Positions 23,592-31,715 of a stretch of DNA of 64,000 nt are shown one piece after another; the stretch's first letter is position 1, and each line of letters starts with the position of its first letter. The position numbers were made by a program, and so were the translations under genes. The DNA lies in NCBI GenBank assembly GCA_022627495.1, contig JAKEGJ010000029.1, positions 1 through 64,000 of the forward strand, written 5' to 3'. Origin of the DNA: Microcaldota archaeon (GTDB lineage: Archaea > Micrarchaeota > Micrarchaeia > Anstonellales > Bilamarchaeaceae). A model generated the notes under the pieces. That model saw only the letters and a list, made by a program, of their open reading frames with translations, searched no databases and was not told the DNA's origin.

Positions 23592-26183
23592 ATGCCTAGC
23601 GTAGTGGAGCTGGTCAGGGAAAGGTTCGGCGAGCTTACCGCCATTCAGAAACTCGCCATGCCGAAAGTGCTGTCCGGCCAGAACGTCCTGATTCTAGCGC
23701 CGACCGGTTCCGGCAAGACCGAGAGCGCCCTCCTCCCCATTCTTGAACGCATCAAGGAAATCGAGGCGCAGGAGCGTGCGGCGCTTGGCGGGGACAAGGC
23801 GCCCGAAGGCATCTGCGCCCTCTACATCACCCCCCTGCGCGCCCTCTCGCGCGACCTCAAGGAGCGGTTCGGCTGGTGGTGCGACCGCCTCGGGATAACC
23901 TACGACATCCGCACCGGCGACACGACACTGCACGAGCGCGCCAAGCATCGGAAGAACCCGCCCCGCATCCTGCTCACGACGGTAGAGTCGCTCCAGGCCT
24001 TGCTCCTAGGGCGCATCATGCGGCGCCACCTCACCGCCGTCCGCTTCGTGATAGTGGACGAGATACATGACGTCCTCGACAACAAGCGCGGCGCCCAGCT
24101 TTCGATGGGCCTTGAGCGCCTGGAGGAAATCGCCGCATTCCAGCGCATAGGCCTGACCGCCACGGTGGCAGACGAGTCCGAGGCCGCGAAGCTCCTTTTC
24201 GGCGAGCGGGAGCATGCAGTATGCGAGAGCGGGAAAAACCGCCCAATGGACATCTCCATAGAGCACGCAAGCGGGGAGAAGAAGCTGGACCGCATAAGCG
24301 GGCTCTGCGAAAAGAACCGGTCCCTGCTCTTCGTCAACACGCGGAGCACGGCGGAGGAGCTCGGAGCGTCGCTCCGGAAGCTCGGCGCGCCGATAGGCAT
24401 CCACCACGGCTCGCTCTCAAAGGAGGTCCGCCTCGCGACCGAGGACGAGTTCAAAAGCGGAAAGCTGAACTCGATACTCTGCACGTCCTCCCTGGAGTTG
24501 GGAATCGACGTGGGGGACGTCAGCCTCGTGGTGCAGTACGGCTCCCCGCACCAGGTGTTCCGGCTCATCCAGCGCGTCGGCCGCTCTGGCCACAGCCTCG
24601 AGAAGACGCCGAAAGGCATAATATTCCCCTCGGATTTCGACGACATGCTCGAAAGCGAAGTGATAGCCGCCCTTGCCCGCAACGGGTGGATGGAAGGGAA
24701 GCGCGCCGAGCGCGGGGCGCTGGATGTGATTGCCCACCAGCTTGTGGGGCTCTGCCTGGATTTCGGGAGGCAGGACCTCGCGAAGGTGCATTCAATCCTC
24801 TCCCGCTCATACGCCTACGGCATCACTTACGACAAAATGAGGATGGTGGCGCTCCAGCTCTTTGCGGAGGGCATCCTCTTCTATGACGAGGACGCGCGGG
24901 GCGCGGTGACGGTAAAGGCGAAATCCCGGGCGAGGGAGTATTACTACTCGTACCTCAGCACGATTCCCAAGACCAAGCGCTTCCTGATGAAGGACATCGC
25001 CGCAAACCGCGTGATATCCAGCCTTGACGAGGAATTCGTGGTGAACCTGGAGCCCGGCGCAAGCTTCCTCTCTCACGGGGCGGCATGGCGCGTGGTCGAC
25101 ATCACAGAGTCGGAAGTGCTGGCAGAGCCCACGTCCGGCAACGATATCATGGTGCCCTCATGGACCGGGGAGGACATCCCGGTCTCATACGAGGTCGCGC
25201 AGGGCGTCGGCCGCATGCGCGCGGCGAAAAAGGGCGTCTCGCCGCTTCCGGACGACCGGACGGTCATAATCGAGGTCGCACAGGACATCGTCGTAATCCA
25301 TGCCTGCTTCGGTACGCGGATAAACGAGGCGCTCTCGCGGGTTTTTTCGAAAAGGCTCTCGAACCTGATAGGCGAGAGCGTGATTGCGGTCTCGGACCCT
25401 TACCGCATCCTCATCAAGCTGCCCTTCCCGATCAAGGCGGAGCCGATAGTCCGCAGCTTCCGCGATATGCGCGATATAAAAAGCCAGCTCGAAGACGCGC
25501 TTGCAGCCTCGTCGCTCCTGAAATTCAAGTTCCTGCATGTCGGGCGCATGTTCGGCCTCCTCTCCGAAGACGCGAATGTCGGGAGCCGCTTCATCAGCGC
25601 CATGCGAAATTCAGTCGTATATGAAGAGGCGATGCGCTCGATATTCTTCCGCTATTTCGACACCGAGGGTGCGGAGAAGGCACTTTCCTCAATACGCAGC
25701 GGGAAGCTGAAACTGGTCGTGGACGAGCGGAAAACGCCGGGCTATTTCGCGGCAATCGGCCTTGAGCGCGTCTCGGGCGCGGAATCCGTGGGCGCTTTCG
25801 CCCCGCGCGAGCGGGTGGTGGCCGCGTTCAGGGAAAACATGCTCTCAAAGACGCTGCGCCTCCGCTGCCTCAATTGCGACGCGAGCCGCTTCATGCACCT
25901 GGCCGGAGCCCCCGAAGCGATTAAATGCCATAAATGCGGTGCGGCGTCGATGGCGCTTGTGAACCGGGAGGGCGAAGGGACGCATGACCTGGAGTTCTCG
26001 GCCGGCCTCATCAGGGCTTATGGCAAGAAGGCGCTGATCGCCCTCTCGACTTACGGCGTTGGCCCCTCGACTGCCGACCGCATCCTCAAGCGCCTGCATC
26101 GGAGCGAGGACGCCTTCTGCCTGGACTTAATCGAGGCGCAGAAGCTGTTCGTCAAGAACAAGAAATACTGGAAACTCTCCTAA
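23592..26183 (+). CDS. lhr: Lhr-family superfamily 2 helicase
   Basis: 863 aa. Q-like TAIQKLAMPKVLSG, Walker A APTGSGKTE (about 37), VDEIHDV (DEIH, about 157), TATVAD, then domain 2 with LFVNTRSTAEELG, SLELGIDVGDV and QRVGRSGH. The long C-terminal part includes the Lhr winged-helix region and a CLNCDAS...CHKCGA zinc ribbon near 760-780. Lhr enzymes act in DNA repair and possibly RNA metabolism. AAAATAAATAG about 29 nt before the ATG is the likely TATA box. Confidence 0.93.
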   Translation: MPSVVELVRERFGELTAIQKLAMPKVLSGQNVLILAPTGSGKTESALLPILERIKEIEAQERAALGGDKAPEGICALYITPLRALSRDLKERFGWWCDRLGITYDIRTGDTTLHERAKHRKNPPRILLTTVESLQALLLGRIMRRHLTAVRFVIVDEIHDVLDNKRGAQLSMGLERLEEIAAFQRIGLTATVADESEAAKLLFGEREHAVCESGKNRPMDISIEHASGEKKLDRISGLCEKNRSLLFVNTRSTAEELGASLRKLGAPIGIHHGSLSKEVRLATEDEFKSGKLNSILCTSSLELGIDVGDVSLVVQYGSPHQVFRLIQRVGRSGHSLEKTPKGIIFPSDFDDMLESEVIAALARNGWMEGKRAERGALDVIAHQLVGLCLDFGRQDLAKVHSILSRSYAYGITYDKMRMVALQLFAEGILFYDEDARGAVTVKAKSRAREYYYSYLSTIPKTKRFLMKDIAANRVISSLDEEFVVNLEPGASFLSHGAAWRVVDITESEVLAEPTSGNDIMVPSWTGEDIPVSYEVAQGVGRMRAAKKGVSPLPDDRTVIIEVAQDIVVIHACFGTRINEALSRVFSKRLSNLIGESVIAVSDPYRILIKLPFPIKAEPIVRSFRDMRDIKSQLEDALAASSLLKFKFLHVGRMFGLLSEDANVGSRFISAMRNSVVYEEAMRSIFFRYFDTEGAEKALSSIRSGKLKLVVDERKTPGYFAAIGLERVSGAESVGAFAPRERVVAAFRENMLSKTLRLRCLNCDASRFMHLAGAPEAIKCHKCGAASMALVNREGEGTHDLEFSAGLIRAYGKKALIALSTYGVGPSTADRILKRLHRSEDAFCLDLIEAQKLFVKNKKYWKLS

Positions 26184-26362
26184 ATGCCGCGCAGGGCCGG
26201 AGCGCCTTCATCGCGCAGAAGGCAGAAAGGCGCGAACGAGCGAATGCCTCGGGCTAATTTTTCCGCACGAAGAGGGGCGGCAGGCCAAAAAAGCGCGGCC
26301 TATTCCTGCCCGACATTCGCCCTCATGCTGTCGCCTGCGCGCCGCAATTTCTGTGACAGGCA

Positions 26363-26370
26363 TATATAAT
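26363..26370 (+). promoter_or_regulatory. TATA box (with downstream SD) of the 227-aa gene
   Basis: TATATAAT, followed by AGGTGA at 26393-26398, six nt before the ATG at 26405. A leadered transcript. Confidence 0.6.
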
Positions 26371-26404
26371 CTTTGCCAAAGCGAATAACCACAGGTGACC
26401 ATCG

Positions 26405-27088
26405 ATGACATACCGCGTACCGATACAGGCATCTTCCGGGCCAGCAGAAAAATCCGGCTTCAAGAGGGTGGAGCCGCTTGCCGATGGCCCACGGGCGCTT
26501 GCCGAATCCGAAAGAAGGCAGGCCTTCTCGTCATTTTTCCCAAGAAGGGCAGGTGAACTGGCCATGCGTTTCGAGGACGCGCGGGCAAAATTGTACAGCC
26601 TGTACGGGGCGCGCGTCGAAATCGTGGAAACAGCAGGCGGCGGGATGAAGCTTTCGGCAAAGCTCGAATTCCTCACAGAAGACCGCTCCTTGGACGCGGA
26701 CCTGGACCAGAAAGTCGCGGGGCGGGGGTTCTCCCTGAAACTCCACAGCGTCCCGGTCACGGCCGGCTCTCCAGAAGAGGTGTATGAGCGCAGGGTGCGC
26801 CAGGACGGTGGCGGCGGGCGTATCGAATATGCAGAACAGCGGATGCTCCGCAAATACGTCATAACCGAAAGCGAGCGGACATCCCAGGTGGATTGCGCAG
26901 TGACATCCGTTGAGGGCCTACTTGAGCTGGCCGCGACGCTGCGCCCGGCGGGTATTTCCGAGGATTTGCCCGGAAATGTCGTCTCGCTGGAAAGCGCCCG
27001 CGCTTCAAGGCCGCCGCCTGGGGCCGATGCGCAGGAACCCCGGGCCGGAGGCGCGCCCCTGCAGCGGCATGGCGGGAAGGCGTCCTGA
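26405..27088 (+). CDS. Unknown 227-aa soluble protein
   Basis: The start is fixed by a good Shine-Dalgarno (AGGTGA). No signal peptide or membrane helix. A central alpha/beta-looking part (MRFEDARAKLYSLYGARVEIVE, KYVITESERTSQVDCAV) is followed by a Pro/Gly/Arg-rich, probably disordered tail. No family recognised. The TATA-like element and GTG start of pth2 follow within 35 nt. Confidence 0.7.
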   Translation: MTYRVPIQASSGPAEKSGFKRVEPLADGPRALAESERRQAFSSFFPRRAGELAMRFEDARAKLYSLYGARVEIVETAGGGMKLSAKLEFLTEDRSLDADLDQKVAGRGFSLKLHSVPVTAGSPEEVYERRVRQDGGGGRIEYAEQRMLRKYVITESERTSQVDCAVTSVEGLLELAATLRPAGISEDLPGNVVSLESARASRPPPGADAQEPRAGGAPLQRHGGKAS

Positions 27089-27122
27089 AGGGGATATTAA
27101 TTTTTCCCTTCCTATCCTCTTC

Positions 27123-27473
27123 GTGTACAAGCAGACCATAGTGGTGCGCGCGGATTTGCATATGGGCCGGGGAAAGACTGCGGCTCAATCGAGCCATGCC
27201 TCGCTTGGGGCTTACAAGAAGGTCGCAAAGGCGCATCCTGAAATCGCGCATGCATGGGAGCTGGAAGGCCAGATGAAGGTCGTCCTCAAGGTCCAGAGCG
27301 AGGACGAGCTGCTCGAATACTACAACAAGGGAAAGGCGGCCGGGATACCGTGCGAATTGATTCGCGATGCGGGCCACACGCAAATCGAGCCTGGCACGCT
27401 CACATGCTTCGCGGCAGGCCCCTGGGATGCCGGGGAGCTGGATGCAATCTACGGGAAGCTGAAGCTTCTCTAA
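27123..27473 (+). CDS. pth2: Peptidyl-tRNA hydrolase, Pth2 type
   Basis: 116 aa from a GTG at 27123. The ORF-track extension to 26910 overlaps the previous gene in another frame and is rejected. Motifs: KQTIVVRADLHMGRGKTAAQSSHASL (N-terminal catalytic region), KVVLKVQSEDELLEYY, and GIPCELIRDAGHTQIEPGTLT (the characteristic Pth2 C-terminal signature). It releases peptidyl groups from drop-off tRNAs. ATATTAATTT about 26 nt before the GTG supports a leaderless start. Confidence 0.93.
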   Translation: MYKQTIVVRADLHMGRGKTAAQSSHASLGAYKKVAKAHPEIAHAWELEGQMKVVLKVQSEDELLEYYNKGKAAGIPCELIRDAGHTQIEPGTLTCFAAGPWDAGELDAIYGKLKLL

Positions 27474-27486
27474 TCCTGGCGCTATT

Positions 27487-28077
27487 ATGAAGTTCTTCAT
27501 TTTCCACTGCTGGGGCGGGGACGGCCGCAGCTGCTGGAGCGGCTGGCTGCAGGAGGAGCTGCGGGTTTCCGGTCTCGGGTCCGGGGTTTTGAGCCCCGAT
27601 TTCCCAGATACCGAAAACCCAAGACTTTCCGAATGGCTCGCTGCCGCTCGCCGTCTCGTTCCCAGTTTCGAACCGAAGGACGAATGGGTGCTGGTGAGCC
27701 ACAGCCTCGGGGGCCCCACGATACTACGCCTCCTCGAATCATTCGGCCCGGGCGAGAAAGCGAAGGCCGTCATCCTCGTAGCCGGATTCGCGAAAGACCT
27801 CGGAATCCCCCAAATCCGCAATTTCGTGGATAAGGAATTCGACTGGGATAAAATCCGGGATGCGGCGGACCGCTTCATCCTCATCAATTCGGACAACGAC
27901 CAGTTCATACCGCTTGATGAAGGGAGGCGGATGGCGAAAATGCTCGGCGCCAAATGTGAATTCCTAATCGAGCATGGCGCCGGCCACATCAACGAAGGCG
28001 CAGGCTTCACAAGCTACCCGCGCCTGCTTGAGATAATCAAAAAAATCGGTCAGCCTACTTGGAAGACGCCGCCATAA
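27487..28077 (+). CDS. RBBP9/YdeN-type alpha/beta serine hydrolase
   Basis: 196 aa. FIFHCWGGDGRSCW at the start is the family's oxyanion strand. DFPDTENPRLSEWL is the typical family phrase, SHSLGG is the nucleophile elbow (Ser about 78), NSDNDQFIP carries the acid, and GAGHINEG the histidine. The complete Ser-Asp-His triad indicates an active small esterase or peptidase; the physiological substrate is unknown. It lies 13 nt after pth2 and is probably co-transcribed. Its 3' end overlaps a convergent small gene by 23 nt. Confidence 0.88.
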   Translation: MKFFIFHCWGGDGRSCWSGWLQEELRVSGLGSGVLSPDFPDTENPRLSEWLAAARRLVPSFEPKDEWVLVSHSLGGPTILRLLESFGPGEKAKAVILVAGFAKDLGIPQIRNFVDKEFDWDKIRDAADRFILINSDNDQFIPLDEGRRMAKMLGAKCEFLIEHGAGHINEGAGFTSYPRLLEIIKKIGQPTWKTPP

Positions 28078-28294
28078 TCGTCTCGGCTTTGGGGTCCCAT
28101 CTCCCCCCGCAAAGCTTTCTCGCGCACGGGTCGCACATATTGCCCGAATACAGCATCATGTCCTTCGCCGGGCCATCCGGTATGCGGTCCAGCGCCTCTT
28201 TCGGGACTATGGCGCCTGTCTTCAGATGCACAATCGCGTTCCTGGGGGTGTGCCATGAGCAGCATGTCAATTCCTCGATCTTCAGGTTCTTCAT
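28055..28294 (-). CDS. Small Cys-rich protein, possible zinc ribbon
   Basis: 79 aa from the ATG at 28294; the longer ORF overlaps the end of asnA. It has ELTCCSWHTPRNAIVHL near the N-terminus and SGNMCDPCARKLCGG near residue 55, a spacing compatible with a metal-binding pair. No family recognised. It lies downstream of asnA (67 nt gap) on the same strand and may be co-transcribed. Confidence 0.6.
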   Translation of the reverse strand: MKNLKIEELTCCSWHTPRNAIVHLKTGAIVPKEALDRIPDGPAKDMMLYSGNMCDPCARKLCGGRWDPKAETIMAASSK

Positions 28295-28361
28295 CGAAAT
28301 CATTTCCGCGAGTGTGCGTGCTGGCATCTGAGAAATACTCGGGCTCTCCCGCGCCCTTTTT

Positions 28362-29366
28362 TCAGAGCAGCCTGACGCCGATCCTCTCGCACTCGGCACG
28401 GATCTCGTCCGGCCACTCGCTGGCCTGGACTTCGCCGATGTGCGCCTTGCGCAGGAGGAACATCGAGAGCCTCGATTGCCCTATGCCGCCGCCTATCGAA
28501 AGCGGCAGCTTCCCGTCCATGAGCATTGCGTGGAATTTCAGCCCGAGCCTGTCCATGGCGCCGGCCTCCTTCAGCTGTGCAAGGAGCGATTCCCTGTCCA
28601 CGCGGATGCCCATCGAAGAGAGCTCGAATGCGCTTTGGAGTACCGGGTTCCAGACGATGATGTCGCCGTTCAGATTCCAGTCGTCGTAGTCCGGCGCCCT
28701 CCCGTCGTGCGGCTTGCCGTCTTTGAGCGGCCATCCAATCTGCGAAATGAACGCAGCCCCGGCTTCCCTGGCGATTGCGCTCTCCCTGTCTTTTCGCGAA
28801 AGCGAAGGATGCCTCTCTTCGAGCTCGGCCGTGGTGATGAACTGTATCTCCGCCGGGAGGATGGGGGCTATGTCGAAGCGGTCGCTCACGCACCTCTCGG
28901 TCCTGAGGACGGCATCGTAAATCTGCCCGACTATCATCTTCAGGAATCCCATGTTCCTTTCCTCGGCAGACATCACCCTCTCCCAGTCCCATTGGTCCAC
29001 ATACAGCGAGTGGATGCTGTCGAGCACCTCGTCGGGGCGGATGGCGTTCATGTCGGTCCAGAGGCCCTCGCCATGCCGAAAGCCGTATTCCGCGAGCTTC
29101 ATCCTCTTCCATTTGGCGAGCGAGTTCACGACCTCCATCTCCGCTCCGGGGATTCCGGCCGCGGGGAACGTGACCTTGCGCTCAGTGCCGTTCAAGTCAT
29201 CGTTGATGCCCGTGCCCTTCGGGACGAACATCTGCGCCGAAACCCTCCAGAGGTTCAGGCTCTCCTCCAGCCTGCCCTGGAAAGTCTTCTTGATGAACGG
29301 TATCGCCATCTCGGTCTTCCGTACGTCCAGAATCGGAGCATAAGCTGGGGAAGCAGGTTTCGTCAT
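28362..29366 (-). CDS. asnA: Aspartate--ammonia ligase (asparagine synthetase A)
   Basis: 334 aa, the family length. AsnA signatures: TERKVTFPA, GEGLWTDMNAIRPDE, HSLYVDQWDWE, ELEERHPSLSRKDRE and GGGIGQSRLSMFLL. It makes asparagine from aspartate, ATP and ammonia. AsnA is related to class II aspartyl-tRNA synthetases and is mostly bacterial, with some archaeal members. TTTAAA (29391-29396) about 28 nt upstream supports the start. A GS homologue elsewhere in the window looks inactive, so an ammonia-using amidation route is of interest. Confidence 0.95.
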   Translation of the reverse strand: MTKPASPAYAPILDVRKTEMAIPFIKKTFQGRLEESLNLWRVSAQMFVPKGTGINDDLNGTERKVTFPAAGIPGAEMEVVNSLAKWKRMKLAEYGFRHGEGLWTDMNAIRPDEVLDSIHSLYVDQWDWERVMSAEERNMGFLKMIVGQIYDAVLRTERCVSDRFDIAPILPAEIQFITTAELEERHPSLSRKDRESAIAREAGAAFISQIGWPLKDGKPHDGRAPDYDDWNLNGDIIVWNPVLQSAFELSSMGIRVDRESLLAQLKEAGAMDRLGLKFHAMLMDGKLPLSIGGGIGQSRLSMFLLRKAHIGEVQASEWPDEIRAECERIGVRLL

Positions 29367-29443
29367 GATAGATTACGGAGCGGAATGTAATTTAAATCGT
29401 GTGGTCAGCGCTCTACGAATACGAGAATCGATAGGAAAAGGAA

Positions 29444-29488
29444 AATTGCCTCAGGTCTTGAACGGCGTTCCGTTCAAGTTGCGCAATT
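29444..29488. other. Long structured hairpin between asnA and tRNA-Phe
   Basis: AATTGC (29444-29449) pairs with GCAATT (29483-29488), and inside it CTTGAACGG (29457-29465) pairs perfectly with CCGTTCAAG (29470-29478) around a 4-nt loop. No ORF covers it. It may be a processing or termination structure for the tRNA-Phe transcript, or a small RNA. The rest of 29367-29582 holds a second small hairpin (TGGACTTCGTCCA) and no gene. Confidence 0.5.
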
Positions 29489-29582
29489 TATCAAACAAAA
29501 CCGGAAACCCGGAACTGGAGACCTAGAAAAAAAGCCGCCGTCATTGGACTTCGTCCAGTATGGCGTCATTTCATGAGTAAAA

Positions 29583-29751
29583 TGCCGCAGGCCTGATTTG
29601 AACAAGCGACCCCACCGTGACTGCGCCTTTAACAGAAGGCGGCTCAAAACGGGTCTCCAAACCCACTGAGAGTCTTCAGCTTCACAGGTTCATTTAGTCA
29701 AACAATCCCTAATTGAACCGGGTGTGCTCTCCCAGGCTGAGCTACTGCGGC
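29583..29751 (-). tRNA. tRNA-Phe (GAA) with two introns
   Basis: Exon 1 (29721-29751): acceptor GCCGCAG, D-arm GCTC/GAGC and CACC. Exon 2 (29674-29680): GCTGAAG. Exon 3 (29583-29618): ACGGTG, variable loop, T-arm GCTTG-TTCAAAT-CAGGC, acceptor CTGCGGC and discriminator A. Joining them gives a perfect anticodon stem CACCG/CGGTG with loop CTGAAGA, anticodon GAA, 74 nt in all. Intron 1 (40 nt, 29681-29720) sits at 30/31 in the anticodon stem and contains a GGTTCA/TGAACC hairpin. Intron 2 (55 nt, 29619-29673) is at the canonical 37/38 site, where GACT and AGTC near the junctions can form the 4-bp central helix. The 7-nt middle exon is unusual. Confidence 0.88.
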
Positions 29752-29765
29752 TTGATATGGTATGG

Positions 29766-30401
29766 TTAATCGATACTTTTTATAATGGATTCCATCTTGC
29801 GCTGCTTTCGGGGGTGGGATGAGCCGATAATCCCCGACCATCTTCGAATCATTCGTTTACCGTGTATGGCTACCTTGTATGTGCCCTTATTCGATTTTCT
29901 GATTGTGGTCCTGAATCCGTTCCACCCAAGAATCTCCCTGACCTGCTCGAGGAGCAGTAAGTTTTCATTCGTAATCTCGATTGTAGGATAATTATGCACT
30001 CCTTTTTTATCGCTCGTGAAAATGGAACCATCCGTATCAAATAAACCTCGGATGAATCCCCGTCGTAAAATTTCTTCCTCCATTATCCTTTGCGGTATAC
30101 CTGCAGTATTCTTCTTGACTCCGATCCCAAAACCAACACCCTTAGTAAGAAACACGAAGAATGCTTTTGAGTAGATGGATACCCTCAATCCCCTTCCTCT
30201 GATTCGATAGTACACCTTCGGTTTCACAACTTCTTTCAGATACGCAGCAACAGAATCCATATATTCCCCGTCTTTTGGATTTCCTGTAATGGTTATCTCG
30301 TATTTCCTATAATTTGTCCAAATGTTTCCGTCACCGCTAATTATACCACACAACTCGCCCATTCTATCGTCAAGCAAATACGGCATACTCGGTAGTCTCA
30401 T
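29766..30401 (-). CDS. Free-standing LAGLIDADG homing endonuclease
   Basis: 211 aa with two LAGLIDADG motifs, LCGIISGDGNI (about residue 17) and FIRGLFDTDGSI (about 115). Each is followed by the usual beta-rich DNA-binding half, so it is a monomeric two-domain enzyme. Both catalytic acidic residues are present. The gene is visibly AT-richer than its neighbours, a sign of mobility. Its stop lies 14 nt before the 5' end of tRNA-Phe on the same strand, so it probably shares a transcript with that intron-rich tRNA, although it is not inside an intron. Target site unknown. Confidence 0.9.
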   Translation of the reverse strand: MRLPSMPYLLDDRMGELCGIISGDGNIWTNYRKYEITITGNPKDGEYMDSVAAYLKEVVKPKVYYRIRGRGLRVSIYSKAFFVFLTKGVGFGIGVKKNTAGIPQRIMEEEILRRGFIRGLFDTDGSIFTSDKKGVHNYPTIEITNENLLLLEQVREILGWNGFRTTIRKSNKGTYKVAIHGKRMIRRWSGIIGSSHPRKQRKMESIIKSID

Positions 30402-30496
30402 TGACTATATCTAGCACTTTCCTCGGTTGATTTCCGCAGCCGCAAGAGGCCCGGACGCCATCTTTTTAATCCCATCCCCTTATACCCACTAACACC

Positions 30497-30979
30497 ATGT
30501 TTCCAATCGGCCAGATTGCATTAGGCTTGGTCCAGCTTGTGAAAATGCTGCTCAGCCTGAACGTCATCCTCGGGATAGCGCTGCTGGGTGCCGTGGTCCA
30601 TACCGCGCCGGTGTCCGAACATGTGGCGGCCTCGGTCGATTCGGGAGGGCATTTCGTTTTCAATTCCAACTATACGGTCCTGACGGATTCCTTGGACGAA
30701 GGTCCCCGGAAGCAGGTGTACGAAATCCGGCCGATAATCCCGGCTTACTACTACAAATTCCATTTCATATTCGCCCTGCTGATGTTCTTTTTCGTTGCGC
30801 TTATCGTCGTGTCGCCCAGCGTGACCGTGCGCGCCCTCCTGCTCCTGCCTGTCGTCCTGGCTTATGGCGCGTCGCATGTGCTTTTCGCCTGCGACCAGGC
30901 CGAGATGGTGGACGGGATGATGGCCCGCTACAGGCGCAGGGTGTCGAAGGCTCCCGGTGGCGAGGGCCCGCCCATGTGA
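30497..30979 (+). CDS. Unknown membrane protein
   Basis: 160 aa. An N-terminal hydrophobic segment (QIALGLVQLVKMLLSLNVILGIALLGAVV), an extracytoplasmic loop with FNSNYTVLTDSLDEGP, two close helices (FHFIFALLMFFFVALIVV and VRALLLLPVVLAYGASHVL), and a basic C-terminal tail. No family recognised. TTTTTAATC about 30 nt before the ATG is the probable promoter. Confidence 0.7.
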   Translation: MFPIGQIALGLVQLVKMLLSLNVILGIALLGAVVHTAPVSEHVAASVDSGGHFVFNSNYTVLTDSLDEGPRKQVYEIRPIIPAYYYKFHFIFALLMFFFVALIVVSPSVTVRALLLLPVVLAYGASHVLFACDQAEMVDGMMARYRRRVSKAPGGEGPPM

Positions 30980-30990
30980 GGTGGGCCGGC

Positions 30991-31686
30991 TCACTTGCCG
31001 TAGCGCCTCTTCCTCTTGGCGTATTCGCGCAATGCCGCGTTGAAATCCCGCTTCGCAAAATCCGGCCAGAGCTTCTTGCAGAAATAGAACTCGCTGTAGC
31101 AGCTCTGCCAGGGCATCAGGCCGGAAAGCCTCTGCTCGCCGGATGTGCGTATGACCAGGTCCGGGTCCGGAAGCCCTCTGGTGTACAGGTGCGAGCTTAT
31201 CGCCTCCTCGTCAACCATCCCGATTCCTTCGCTGATTATGCTATTCACCGCATCGACAATCTCCTCGCGCCCGCCATACGAGAGCAGGAGGTTCAGCTGG
31301 TATTTCCGCTCGCCGGAAGCCGTCGTCTCCTCCGCCTTCCTTATCATCTCCTGTATCTCCTTGGGGAAGAGGTTTATCCGCCCGAAGAACCGCACGCGCA
31401 ATTCATTCTTGTTGCGGTCGTCGCTGTCAATCGCCTTTTTCAAGTTCTCCTTGAAAAGCTCGAACAGCCCGCTCACCTCGTCCCGGTCGCGCTTGAAGTT
31501 GTCGGTGGAGAATCCCCACATGGTGAGCATGCGGACGTTGCCGGCCTTGCACCATTTGAGCACGTCCCCGATTTTCCTGATGCCTATCGCATAGCCTTCC
31601 TGCCTGCTGATGCCTTTCCGAACGCTCCACCTGCGGTTCCCATCAGGTATTATCGCTATATGCCCCGGCACCTTGTCTTCTTCCAT
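30991..31686 (-). CDS. uppS: cis-Prenyltransferase (undecaprenyl diphosphate synthase family)
   Basis: 231 aa. Family signatures: HIAIIPDGNRRWSVRKG (catalytic Asp and diphosphate-binding), TMWGFSTDNFKR, LNLLLSYGGREEIVDA and DPDLVIRTSGEQRLSGLMPWQSCYSEFYF with the C-terminal Arg/Glu motif. It makes the long polyprenyl carrier lipid used in archaeal surface glycosylation. It lies 29 nt downstream of purP on the same strand. Confidence 0.95.
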   Translation of the reverse strand: MEEDKVPGHIAIIPDGNRRWSVRKGISRQEGYAIGIRKIGDVLKWCKAGNVRMLTMWGFSTDNFKRDRDEVSGLFELFKENLKKAIDSDDRNKNELRVRFFGRINLFPKEIQEMIRKAEETTASGERKYQLNLLLSYGGREEIVDAVNSIISEGIGMVDEEAISSHLYTRGLPDPDLVIRTSGEQRLSGLMPWQSCYSEFYFCKKLWPDFAKRDFNAALREYAKRKRRYGK

Positions 31687-31715
31687 ATCGTACCCACACG
31701 TCCTGCCCTTCCACC

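Noticed and set aside
26184-26369. 61-aa ORF directly after lhr
   Set aside because: Arg/Ala-rich composition like an out-of-frame read, no promoter or SD, and the TATA box of the following gene lies within it.
26910-27122. 71-residue N-terminal extension of Pth2 in the ORF track
   Set aside because: It overlaps the preceding gene in another frame and has low-complexity Arg/Pro sequence. The conserved family start is at the GTG, with a TATA box 26 nt upstream.
27566-27620. GTTTCCGG/CCGGGG-rich stretch in the RBBP9-type gene, similar to the tRNA-flanking segments
   Set aside because: It encodes the normal family sequence (DFPDTENPRL), so it needs no separate explanation.
29619-29673. A CTGTTAA (Asn-like) anticodon loop on the minus strand and a CTCCAAA (Trp-like) loop on the plus strand inside the tRNA-Phe locus
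   Set aside because: Neither has a 5-bp stem compatible with the flanking D- and T-arms. The CACCG-CTGAAGA-CGGTG solution gives a perfect arm, and both other loops then fall inside intron 2.
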